The notes below the pieces were generated by a model that was given only the letters and a program-made list of their open reading frames with translations, was not told where the DNA came from and ran no database searches. Shown here one piece after another: positions 1 through 6,771 of a DNA stretch of 9,329 nucleotides. Every line of letters starts with the position of its first letter. Within the stretch, counting starts at the first letter, position 1. The position numbers and the translations under genes are program-made. This stretch comes from Ruminococcaceae bacterium UBA6364 (lineage in GTDB: Bacteria; Bacillota; Clostridia; Oscillospirales; Acutalibacteraceae): NCBI GenBank assembly GCA_002440045.1, contig DJRI01000008.1, positions 6,695 through 16,023 on the forward strand, in the 5' to 3' direction.

Positions 1-10
1 GGGTACAATG

Positions 11-52
11 GCTAACAGCTAATAGCTAATAGCTAATAGCTAACGGCTCAAG
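11..52. repeat. Tandem heptamer repeat (GCTAATA unit)
   Basis: Five consecutive 7-bp units begin at position 11: GCTAACA, three copies of GCTAATA (18-38) and GCTAACG. A degenerate sixth unit, GCTCAAG, ends at 52. The array lies just past the 3' end of the metallophosphoesterase gene and may continue to the left of the window. A heptamer period does not keep one reading frame, and no coding function is apparent. It could be a simple sequence repeat produced by slippage, or part of a dispersed intergenic repeat together with the adjacent hairpin. Its function is unknown. Confidence 0.85.
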
Positions 53-64
53 CGGCTTTGCCGC
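52..64 (-). terminator. GC-rich hairpin just after the operon's last stop codon (possible terminator or repeat element)
   Basis: GCGGC (52-56) and GCCGC (60-64) form a perfect 5-bp stem with a TTT loop. On the minus strand it begins 1 nt after the TGA stop of the metallophosphoesterase gene. No run of T follows on the minus strand (the sequence continues TTGAGCC), so it is not a standard intrinsic terminator. It may protect the mRNA 3' end, contribute to termination, or be part of a REP-like repeat unit with the neighbouring heptamers. The stem is certain; the role is a guess. Confidence 0.4.
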
Positions 65-65
65 G

Positions 66-1148
66 TCAGATTTCCCCGTCCGTTATTCTGTTTGCAAAAA
101 TCAATCGGCTTTCGTATGAATCGGGGCGGTTCTCGTCAAGAACGATAATACGTCCGCCGCGCTCTTTTCCGTAGGTGTGGTATCCCGCGCCGATTGTCTG
201 AACAAGGTCTATCCCGTCAAGGTTTGCCGTGAAGGTGTTGGTGTGGTCGTGACCGAAAAATGCGGCGATAATATCGCCCGTCTTTTTCCAGCTTTCAAAC
301 TGCGCGCGGCCGTGCTTCGGCGGGCAGGGTGCCTCGCGCATAACGCCGTTTGAAAATGCACCGTCTTTTACTTCATAATATTTTCCGTCGTGTTCAAAAG
401 CGCCTTCGCGTTTTTCTGCTTCTTTTAAAAGGTCGTATTCCTGAAGCACAGGGATATGCTGAAAAAGAATTGCGGGAACGGTTTTTCCGCCGTTTTTGTC
501 TTTCAATTCTTTTGCTCTTTTTTCATACCATTCGATTTGTGATGAGTCTACTTCGGCATAGCCGCCGTCTTTAATGACGCGGTGTTTTTCGTCTCGCAGA
601 TAATCGTTTGAGTCAATGCACCAAATGTTAAAGGCAACGCGGCTTTTGTCGCTCGAAAGTATCGGCAGCGAGCAGTTTGCACAGCCGAAAACATCTTCGT
701 CGTTAAAAGAGCTTCTGAAATTTTCATATTCGCAATAAACGGATATTTGATTTTCCTTGTTTAAAAAGGGGAGGGCGTATTCGGCTTCGGCGTCGTGATT
801 GCCGAAAACAATTGCAAGCGGAATGTTACGTTTTTTAATCGGCTCAACAATGCGCTTTATCGTTTTGTACATATAGTCGTATGTAAATTCCTGCCAATAG
901 CCGCTTATATTGTCGCCGCCGAAAACAACAAGGTCGGGCTTTGCTTCTTCCAAACAGTGCTCGATTACGTTCATTGTTTCCTTGGTGCGGTTTTCGGGAA
1001 TAAGCCTGTTTTCATCGTCGTCCATTTCGGGGTCAACCTCGTGAATGTCGGTAAGATGAAGTATTCTGAATTTTCCGTCGCTTGAAAAAGAGAGCGGTTC
1101 CTGAAGGTTCTTTATATATCTGTGTGAATTGGGAAGTCCCTTAGCCAT
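66..1148 (-). CDS. Calcineurin-like metallophosphoesterase, DCR2/PAP29-like, cytosolic
   Basis: The 360-residue protein is a dinuclear-metal phosphoesterase that should hydrolyse a phosphate mono- or diester; its substrate is unknown. The metallophosphatase motifs appear in order: D-x-H at Asp34/His36 (TDIH), GGDN at 77-80, GNHD at 116-119 (followed by AE), a lone His231 in FQHIP, and GHDH at 299-302. The set is complete, so the enzyme should be active. The acidic stretch after the first motif and the layout resemble the DCR2/purple-acid-phosphatase-29 branch more than the nuclease or CpdA branches. There is no signal peptide or membrane segment. The ATG is preceded by AAGGAGG at good spacing, the strongest ribosome site in the operon. 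It is the last gene of the operon, 27 nt after the TPR-like gene. With a sugar kinase in the same operon, a sugar-phosphate or phosphorylated by-product is a reasonable substrate guess. Confidence 0.88.
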   Translation of the reverse strand: MAKGLPNSHRYIKNLQEPLSFSSDGKFRILHLTDIHEVDPEMDDDENRLIPENRTKETMNVIEHCLEEAKPDLVVFGGDNISGYWQEFTYDYMYKTIKRIVEPIKKRNIPLAIVFGNHDAEAEYALPFLNKENQISVYCEYENFRSSFNDEDVFGCANCSLPILSSDKSRVAFNIWCIDSNDYLRDEKHRVIKDGGYAEVDSSQIEWYEKRAKELKDKNGGKTVPAILFQHIPVLQEYDLLKEAEKREGAFEHDGKYYEVKDGAFSNGVMREAPCPPKHGRAQFESWKKTGDIIAAFFGHDHTNTFTANLDGIDLVQTIGAGYHTYGKERGGRIIVLDENRPDSYESRLIFANRITDGEI

Positions 1149-1175
1149 AATGCCTCCTTAAAATGCTAAATATAA

Positions 1176-1934
1176 TTATTCTTTTTCGGCTTTTTCGCTT
1201 TGAGCATTTTCAGCTTCTTCGTTTTGCGCCTTTTCGGCTTCTTCGCGCGCTTTCTCGGCTTCTTTTTCGGCCTCGATTTCGGCTTTAAGAGAGTTTACAA
1301 ATTCTTTTGCGACGGTGCTCAAAGATAAAACGTCTCTTATATCGTCTTTTTTAAAGAAAATGTCAAGAAACAAAAGCTCGTCCGATTTTACTATTGCAAG
1401 AAGCTGTTTTCTGTAGTTTTTTGCCTCGTCCTCTTTGCCGTTGTGCCGCGCGACAATAAGGTTTGCGGCGGCTTCATAAAATCTGTCGTTTCTTAAACCC
1501 AAATCAGGCTCGCCGTAGCTTCTCAAAAGCTTTTTTTCAAGCTCATCGGAATAAGTAAAACCGTCTTTCAGCAAAAGCGCCTTTGTCAAAATGCAGGCAG
1601 TGCCGCCGAATTTTGTGTTGGCAAGAGAATATTTTTCATAATATTCGTATGCTTTTGAAAAATCCTCTTTCTCTTCTTCATAAAGCTTTGCAAGCCTGTA
1701 ATAAACTGCGGCTTTGCAGTCCGAGTCATCGGTATTAAAAAAATTATCTTCGCAAAAAAGAAGCATTTCTTCGGCACAGCGCAGATTTTCACTGCCGCCG
1801 CGGCTTAAAAGCTCTTTTGACACATCGCACACATAAGCGCACTTGTCCTCGTCAAAAAAGTCGTAAAGCTCGTTATAAAAGCTTCTGAGCGTTTCGTCGT
1901 TCCATGTTTTAACTTTTAAAAGATTTTCAAACAT
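1176..1934 (-). CDS. TPR-like helical protein with Glu/Lys/Ala-rich C-terminal tail, function unknown
   Basis: I do not recognise a named family for this 252-residue protein. It appears almost wholly alpha-helical and acidic. Residues about 74-107 read as a tetratricopeptide-type helix pair (AAVYYRLAKLYEEE then FSKAYEYYEKY), and flanking helices may be further degenerate repeats, suggesting a protein-binding scaffold. Residues about 217-252 are a low-complexity tail of Glu, Lys, Ala, Asn and Gln with near-repeats of EAEKA, probably a charged helix or coiled coil. No signal peptide, transmembrane segment or catalytic motif is visible. The ATG follows a TGAGGT ribosome site that sits immediately after the isomerase stop codon, 12 nt gap, so it is almost surely co-transcribed and may be translationally coupled. 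A role as an adaptor or regulator for the operon enzymes is possible but unproven. Confidence 0.75.
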   Translation of the reverse strand: MFENLLKVKTWNDETLRSFYNELYDFFDEDKCAYVCDVSKELLSRGGSENLRCAEEMLLFCEDNFFNTDDSDCKAAVYYRLAKLYEEEKEDFSKAYEYYEKYSLANTKFGGTACILTKALLLKDGFTYSDELEKKLLRSYGEPDLGLRNDRFYEAAANLIVARHNGKEDEAKNYRKQLLAIVKSDELLFLDIFFKKDDIRDVLSLSTVAKEFVNSLKAEIEAEKEAEKAREEAEKAQNEEAENAQSEKAEKE

Positions 1935-1946
1935 AAAATTACCTCA

Positions 1947-3005
1947 TCATTTTTCCGGCGGGAAGCACGCCGCAACCGTAAGATTTGAAGAGCTTTTTGC
2001 GGTGTATTTTTTGTCGCACGAGAAGGGCATAAAGAAATAGTCGCCCTTTTTAATGTGAATTGTTTCACTGCCGCATGAAAGCTCGCCGCTGCCGTCGGTC
2101 ACAACATATATGCACGGCGAAGAAAGCGGCTCGGTTTCGCCGTTTTTGACGGTATAGCGCAAAAGCGAAAAGCAGGGCGTGTCGTCCTTTGTGATAAGCG
2201 CGTCTTTTTTACAGCCGCTGTTTTCATAAACGGTTTTTGGGGTCTTGACGCATTTTTTCTTTACGTCGTCAAGCGAAAAGCTGTAGTCAAAAACATCTAA
2301 TGCGTCGGACTTTTCAAGACCTATATACATTTCGTTGTCAGAAAGCCTGTAATCGCCGCAAAAACGCTCGGGCTGAATTGTAAAGTCCGTCGGCTCCTGC
2401 ACTTCAAGCATAAGGCAGCCCGCGCCGATTGCGTGAATTGCTTTTGCGGGCACAAAAAATACATCGCCAACTTCAACGGGTATTTTATTTAAAAGACGTT
2501 CCATGGCGCCTTTGTCGGTTTCGCTGTCGTTTACGGCTTTTTCAAAATCGGCTCTTGTTACGCCGTCTTTAAATCCGAAGTATACCGCCGCGCCCTCGCG
2601 CTTGTCAAGGACGAGCCACGACTCCGCCTTGCCGAAATCCGAATTGAAATACTTTCTTGAAAAAGCCTTGTCGGGGTGAGCCTGAACGGGCAGTCTTATT
2701 GCGGAGTCAAGCGCTTTAACAAGCACGTCAAACGACTTTCTGCCGCCGAGCATAAGCTCTTTTTCGCTATTTACAAGGTCGCAAAATTTTACGTCTGTGC
2801 CGCGCACGGTCGAAAGTCCCTCAAATTCATCGGTACTGCCCTCGTTAAGAGCTTTTGTAAGAGAGCATATCCATTCTTCGGGATAAAAGGTGTCTTCGCT
2901 GTCGTCGCCGAAAAAGGATGAAAACAGCTTTCCGCCGAGATATACTCTGAACACCCTGTTTTTTTCAAAAAATACGGGTTTTGAAGCAAGAGCTTTCAAA
3001 TCCAT
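1947..3005 (-). CDS. Class I mannose-6-phosphate isomerase-like zinc cupin enzyme (divergent)
   Basis: The 352-residue protein belongs to the type I phosphomannose isomerase family, whose members interconvert mannose 6-phosphate and fructose 6-phosphate using a zinc ion. The expected ligands are visible: Gln108 and His110 in VQAHPDK, Glu128 in KAESW, and His191 in AIHAIGAG, followed by the family stretch LEVQEPTDFTIQPERF. A C-terminal cupin-like beta domain (about 270-352) ends the protein. The N-terminus is divergent: where ManA proteins usually have a WGG...GE.WE.S segment, this one has YLGGKLF and PEEWICS. The true substrate may therefore be another sugar phosphate, so I withhold the manA symbol. 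The ATG has a TGAGGTTG ribosome site whose first bases are the stop codon of the kinase gene, 9 nt gap. Its place between a sugar kinase and the rest of the operon supports work on a phosphorylated sugar. Confidence 0.82.
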   Translation of the reverse strand: MDLKALASKPVFFEKNRVFRVYLGGKLFSSFFGDDSEDTFYPEEWICSLTKALNEGSTDEFEGLSTVRGTDVKFCDLVNSEKELMLGGRKSFDVLVKALDSAIRLPVQAHPDKAFSRKYFNSDFGKAESWLVLDKREGAAVYFGFKDGVTRADFEKAVNDSETDKGAMERLLNKIPVEVGDVFFVPAKAIHAIGAGCLMLEVQEPTDFTIQPERFCGDYRLSDNEMYIGLEKSDALDVFDYSFSLDDVKKKCVKTPKTVYENSGCKKDALITKDDTPCFSLLRYTVKNGETEPLSSPCIYVVTDGSGELSCGSETIHIKKGDYFFMPFSCDKKYTAKSSSNLTVAACFPPEK

Positions 3006-3014
3006 AAAACAACC

Positions 3015-4385
3015 TCATTTCAATAATGATTTTTGGGCGTCTTCAACGCTTTTAAAAAGTCCCGAAGCTGCGGCGGCAAAAATGCACGCGCCTGTTGACG
3101 CTTCTTCGGTATTTTTCGGAATGAAAAGCTTCATACCGAATTTTTCTTCAAAAATTCTTTGCCAAAGCTCGCTTTTTCTTATGCCGTTGCCGGAGCCTAT
3201 AAGAAAAAGAGGTTTTGCGTCTAAAAGCGGTTTCGCTTCGCAGTACATATTAAAAAGCTCGTCTGCAACGCCCTTCAGTACACCTAAAGAAAGGTTTTGC
3301 GGCGTAAAGTTTTTGTCGCTTATATTAAGTATAGCGCCGCGCTTTTCGGGATTTTCACGCGTGCCGCAAAATTCGCAGTTAACAAAAAGCCCGCCGCCGT
3401 CAGTTTCTTTTGCAAATAAAGCAAGTTCGTCCATTTTTTTATAAAGGTCCTTTGCTTCAAAACCGAAAGCTTTTGAACAGATAAAAAAGAAATCTTTAAG
3501 TATTCCGTATGCTCTGCCGCCGCAAAGAGAAGAGCCGACAAAAAGGTATTTGTCATTGTAAAGCGGGCGAATTTCACCAGATGGGGGAGCAGTTTTTTTG
3601 TTTGTAACAAACGACACCTGACTTCCCGTGCCGACGTTAACGAGCAAAGACGTTTCGGGCGATTTTACCGAGCCTAAAAAGCTTGCCTGATTGTCGCCCA
3701 AAGCAACGCAAACGGGTATGCCGTCTTTTAAAAATTCACAGCCCGAGGTCACGCCTGCGGTTTCGGCGTCTTTTTTTACTGTCGGCAAAAACGCCCTGTC
3801 TATTCCGGCTTTTTTAAGTGCCGCGCTGTCAAAATCGAGCGCTTCAAGGTCAAAAAAACCGAGGCTTGCCGCGTCCGACGTGTGCGTTACGGGGGCGGTG
3901 TTTGTAATTACCGAGACGGTGTAGTCATGTATCGTCGAGAGCTTTGCGGCGTTTTTCGGGACAAGTCCGTTTTCTTTGTTATAAAAATGTGTTGTAAGCC
4001 CAAATCCCGAAGCGGCTTTTATTTTTGTGAGCGCCGAAAGATGCTCTGCGTAAGTTGCGGACGGCGAAAACTTTTCGTTCCCTCTGCCGTCTTGCCATGT
4101 GTAAAGCGGCGAGCAGGGCCTGTTGTCTTTATCAAGATAAAGTATTCCGTGCATTTGCCCCGTTACGCCAACGGCGCAAATATCGCTTTTTCCGAGGGCT
4201 GTTACGGCGTTTTTTACCGTTTCAAGAATTTTTTCGGGGTTTTGCGCTTTTTCAAACGGAAATTGCGGTGCTAATTCGCTTTCATTCGGCAGTGTAACGC
4301 TTTTTAACGTTTCGCCGCTTTCGGGCGAAAGAAGCACCGCGCAAACCGAGGTCGTTCCGATGTCTATTCCGAGTAAGGTTTTCAT
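3015..4385 (-). CDS. FGGY-family carbohydrate kinase, sedoheptulokinase-like
   Basis: The 456-residue kinase should transfer phosphate from ATP to a sugar or polyol in the cytoplasm. Motifs in order: GIDIGTTS at 6-13 (phosphate-1 loop of the actin-like ATPase fold), GQMHG at 76-80 and TWQDGR at 96-101 (sugar-site region), GDNQAS at 230-235 with the presumed catalytic base Asp231, VGTGSQ at 251-256 (phosphate-2), and GSGNGIR at about 397-403 (adenosine motif), then EEASTGA near 427. The length is normal for the family and no key motif is missing. GQMHG with TWQDGR and GSGNGIRK is most like proteins annotated as sedoheptulokinase, but FGGY substrates cannot be assigned by eye; xylulose-, gluconate- or anhydropolyol-type substrates remain possible. 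The ATG has a TGAGGTG ribosome site overlapping the stop codon of the GRE gene (9 nt gap). This tight coupling suggests it prepares or processes the phosphorylated metabolite of the GRE pathway. Confidence 0.85.
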   Translation of the reverse strand: MKTLLGIDIGTTSVCAVLLSPESGETLKSVTLPNESELAPQFPFEKAQNPEKILETVKNAVTALGKSDICAVGVTGQMHGILYLDKDNRPCSPLYTWQDGRGNEKFSPSATYAEHLSALTKIKAASGFGLTTHFYNKENGLVPKNAAKLSTIHDYTVSVITNTAPVTHTSDAASLGFFDLEALDFDSAALKKAGIDRAFLPTVKKDAETAGVTSGCEFLKDGIPVCVALGDNQASFLGSVKSPETSLLVNVGTGSQVSFVTNKKTAPPSGEIRPLYNDKYLFVGSSLCGGRAYGILKDFFFICSKAFGFEAKDLYKKMDELALFAKETDGGGLFVNCEFCGTRENPEKRGAILNISDKNFTPQNLSLGVLKGVADELFNMYCEAKPLLDAKPLFLIGSGNGIRKSELWQRIFEEKFGMKLFIPKNTEEASTGACIFAAAASGLFKSVEDAQKSLLK

Positions 4386-4394
4386 AAACGCACC

Positions 4395-6758
4395 TCAGCA
4401 AAGGCAGGTTGAAGCAGGGTCAAGCCTTCTTATAATATCCTGCTGAATTGCGGGCGAAAGGTCAAGAAAGTTAACGAACGTGCCGTGAATACGCATAATG
4501 TAAACGCCCGACGGAGCATATTTTTTAGGCTCTGCAAGCACTTTTCTTAAAATTTCGGCGGTGGTCACGTTTACATAGAGATAGAAAGGCGAGGTTGCCT
4601 TGTTAAGCGGGTTGAAAAACAGCGGTCTTATTACCTTGTCGCGGAACTCAACACCCTTGCCGTCATAGTCGCCCGAAACAAAATATTTCGGGTCGATGCC
4701 GAAGTGCGAAGCATAGCCGCCGCACATTTTGTCAAACGGAAGCTTCATAATGGAGAGCGTTCTGAAACCGAGCCCGTTTTGAGCCTCGCCGTAAAGCGGG
4801 TCAAGTCCGTAGTTGAGCATATCGCGCGATTTTCTTCCGCAGGGGAGCGCGCCGACCCAATAGCCGTAAAGAAGGTGAGTTGACGGCGTTGAAAAATCGG
4901 GACGGAAGTTGTTGCCGAGGTAATTCTTTTTGCTTCTTACCATATCGGCTATTCTGTTTGTAAGCTCAACCGCTTCTTTGTCGGCACATTCGTCATTGTT
5001 GCCGAATTTCGGCGCGGCAAGCATATAGTCGCGCAATTCTTCGTCATTTTCAAAATTCGTTCTTAACGCTTCAAGAAGTCTTTCGGCGTCCTCGGGGCGC
5101 TCTTTTAAAAGGCGGTCGATAGCGACAAACGAGTCCGAAACAACGCTTACGCCGTGAATAAGACAGCCGCTGCCGTTGTATTTTGTGCCTTTATGATGTG
5201 TGTCGCGCGTGTCATAGCCAGTATCAATGCCGCCCATAAGCGTTGAAAGGAACGGTACGGGAAGATAAGATATGGCTTTTGAAGCGCCGTTTGCGGCGTC
5301 AATCATCGCATTGCAGAAGTATTCGGCGTTTTTATAAAAACGTTCGCGAACATTTTTGAGCGCCGAAAGCGCGTCTGTTTTTTCGCATACAGTGCCAATC
5401 TCTTTGCCCGTAACGGTCGAAAAACCGTCGTTTAAAGTGAGCTCCAGAATTTTGCCCAAATTGAACCAGCTGTTTGTGGTGTTGCCGTTGTCCTTGCCCA
5501 TAATAAGCGGCTCCTGGCAGCCCGCAATCGCGGTGTCGGCAACGTCGTCAATATCTATGCCGGCTTTCGGAAGCACTTTAAAGAGCGAGTCGTCGTTAAA
5601 AAATGACGGCGTAAGGCAGCCCGGCGTGAAAAGGAAACGTCCAAGCTCGCGATAAAGCTTTTCGGGTGTGTTTTTGTGAAGCTTTACGGAAAGAATCGGC
5701 TGCGGCAGGTTCATATCGTAATATGCGTCAAGAAGCGCATATGTCGTGTCGTTTGTAAGGTCGCGCCCGTCTTTGTCTCTTCCGCTGACTATAAGGTTCT
5801 GCGATATTGCCCAGCTTCTGTCGGCAACGTTGAAGAACACAAGAAAATGCTTTAAAAGGGCAGCGGTTTCGTCGCGTCCGAGACCGTCGTGCGCGCGGTA
5901 CGGCTCAAAAATTCTGTCGGCGTTTCCTACAGAAAAAGCAAACGGGTTGGGCGCCTGTTCAAGGCACATTACTTCCCACATAATTATAAAGCTCTGAATT
6001 GCTTCATAAAGCGTTTCGGCGCCGCGGGCGGGCACTTTGTTTAAGGTGTCAAAAAGAAGAGAAAGCTGCTCTTTTCTTTCGCCGCTTGCTGTTTTTAATT
6101 TTTCTTCCGCAATAAGGCTGTATCTTTTTGCAAGAATAAGCGCGCAGTTAAGAGCTGTTTTCATAGCTTCGTAATTGTGCTTTTGCTCTTCTTTACAGTC
6201 TTTTTCTTTTTCTTCGATGTCGGCAATCATTTTAAGAACGCCGTATTTAAGCGCATAGCGCATATCGGGTATAAGGTGACCCGTAACCTGTTCTATAAAA
6301 TACGCGACCTCGCCCGTGTGCTTTTCGCAGGAGGAATAAACCTTTGTAAGCTCTTTAACATAGGGCGTGTTTTTGTCGGTTTCTCTTAAACGCCCGATTC
6401 GCTCTTTTGTAAATTCGGGCGTTTCGTCAATATCGCCGTAAACAGCCGTCGGGTCGCAATAGCCCGCGAATGTTTCGACCTTAAAAGAGGGGTTAATAAG
6501 CGCATAGCTTCTTGCAAAAGCGTCGCGCTGAGTTCCCGCAAAAACGGCGTTGTCGCTTATTGAAAGCGGCAGTGCGTTAAGTGCGTCGCGAAATTTAAGC
6601 GCGGCTTTTTCCATAGGCGAAAAGCCCTCGTATTTACTTTCGGCGGCGGCTTCGTTTTCTTTCATTAAAAACCAGCCTTCAAGGTGGTTTATTGCTCTTT
6701 CTTCTTTGAAAAGAGCTTTTGCCATATCGGTGGTTTTTACAGCGTCAAATTTATACAT
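4395..6758 (-). CDS. Glycyl radical enzyme, dehydratase/lyase type (PFL2-like), substrate unknown
   Basis: The 787-residue protein is a glycyl radical enzyme (GRE). The C-terminal radical loop is MRIHGTFVNF, with Gly759 (codon 4482-4484) 28 residues from the end, as expected. The active-site loop is AGCQEP with Cys414 (codon 5517-5519) as thiyl site and Glu416 as likely general base. This Cys-X-Glu arrangement is that of glycerol dehydratase, choline lyase and related eliminases; pyruvate formate-lyase has adjacent cysteines instead. Characterised eliminases mostly have Val between Cys and Glu; here it is Gln. The following GK...W.NLGKILELTLNDG is typical of the class. There is no N-terminal extension for microcompartment targeting. 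The start is taken as ATG at 6758-6756, 6 nt after AGAGGTG; an in-frame GTG at 6767 lies inside that ribosome site and is unlikely. The C-terminus ends in Cys-Leu-Cys, which is odd. It lies 13 nt after its activase and 9 nt before a sugar kinase, pointing to a sugar-derived substrate. Confidence 0.93.
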   Translation of the reverse strand: MYKFDAVKTTDMAKALFKEERAINHLEGWFLMKENEAAAESKYEGFSPMEKAALKFRDALNALPLSISDNAVFAGTQRDAFARSYALINPSFKVETFAGYCDPTAVYGDIDETPEFTKERIGRLRETDKNTPYVKELTKVYSSCEKHTGEVAYFIEQVTGHLIPDMRYALKYGVLKMIADIEEKEKDCKEEQKHNYEAMKTALNCALILAKRYSLIAEEKLKTASGERKEQLSLLFDTLNKVPARGAETLYEAIQSFIIMWEVMCLEQAPNPFAFSVGNADRIFEPYRAHDGLGRDETAALLKHFLVFFNVADRSWAISQNLIVSGRDKDGRDLTNDTTYALLDAYYDMNLPQPILSVKLHKNTPEKLYRELGRFLFTPGCLTPSFFNDDSLFKVLPKAGIDIDDVADTAIAGCQEPLIMGKDNGNTTNSWFNLGKILELTLNDGFSTVTGKEIGTVCEKTDALSALKNVRERFYKNAEYFCNAMIDAANGASKAISYLPVPFLSTLMGGIDTGYDTRDTHHKGTKYNGSGCLIHGVSVVSDSFVAIDRLLKERPEDAERLLEALRTNFENDEELRDYMLAAPKFGNNDECADKEAVELTNRIADMVRSKKNYLGNNFRPDFSTPSTHLLYGYWVGALPCGRKSRDMLNYGLDPLYGEAQNGLGFRTLSIMKLPFDKMCGGYASHFGIDPKYFVSGDYDGKGVEFRDKVIRPLFFNPLNKATSPFYLYVNVTTAEILRKVLAEPKKYAPSGVYIMRIHGTFVNFLDLSPAIQQDIIRRLDPASTCLC

Positions 6759-6764
6759 AATAAG

Positions 6765-6771
6765 CACCTCT
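6765..6771 (-). promoter_or_regulatory. Ribosome binding site of the glycyl radical enzyme
   Basis: AGAGGTG lies on the minus strand, directly after the activase TAA stop (6774-6772) and 6 nt before the ATG at 6758. It contains the alternative in-frame GTG (6767-6765), which argues that translation begins at the ATG and not at the GTG. Confidence 0.8.

Noticed and set aside
11..52. CRISPR array or attachment site
   Set aside because: The units are only 7 bp and contiguous with no spacers, and no cas or integrase gene is nearby.
2890..3444. 184-codon open frame on the plus strand across the PMI/kinase junction
   Set aside because: It is antisense to two well-supported genes with clear motifs, its translation shows no recognisable domain, and it spans an intergenic gap; it is a shadow frame.
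4395..6758. Pyruvate formate-lyase (pflB) assignment
   Set aside because: The active-site loop is Cys-Gln-Glu and not the adjacent Cys-Cys of pyruvate formate-lyase, and the surrounding residues match the dehydratase/lyase branch.
6756..6767. Upstream GTG start for the GRE
   Set aside because: The GTG lies inside the AGAGGTG ribosome site that is ideally spaced for the ATG at 6758.
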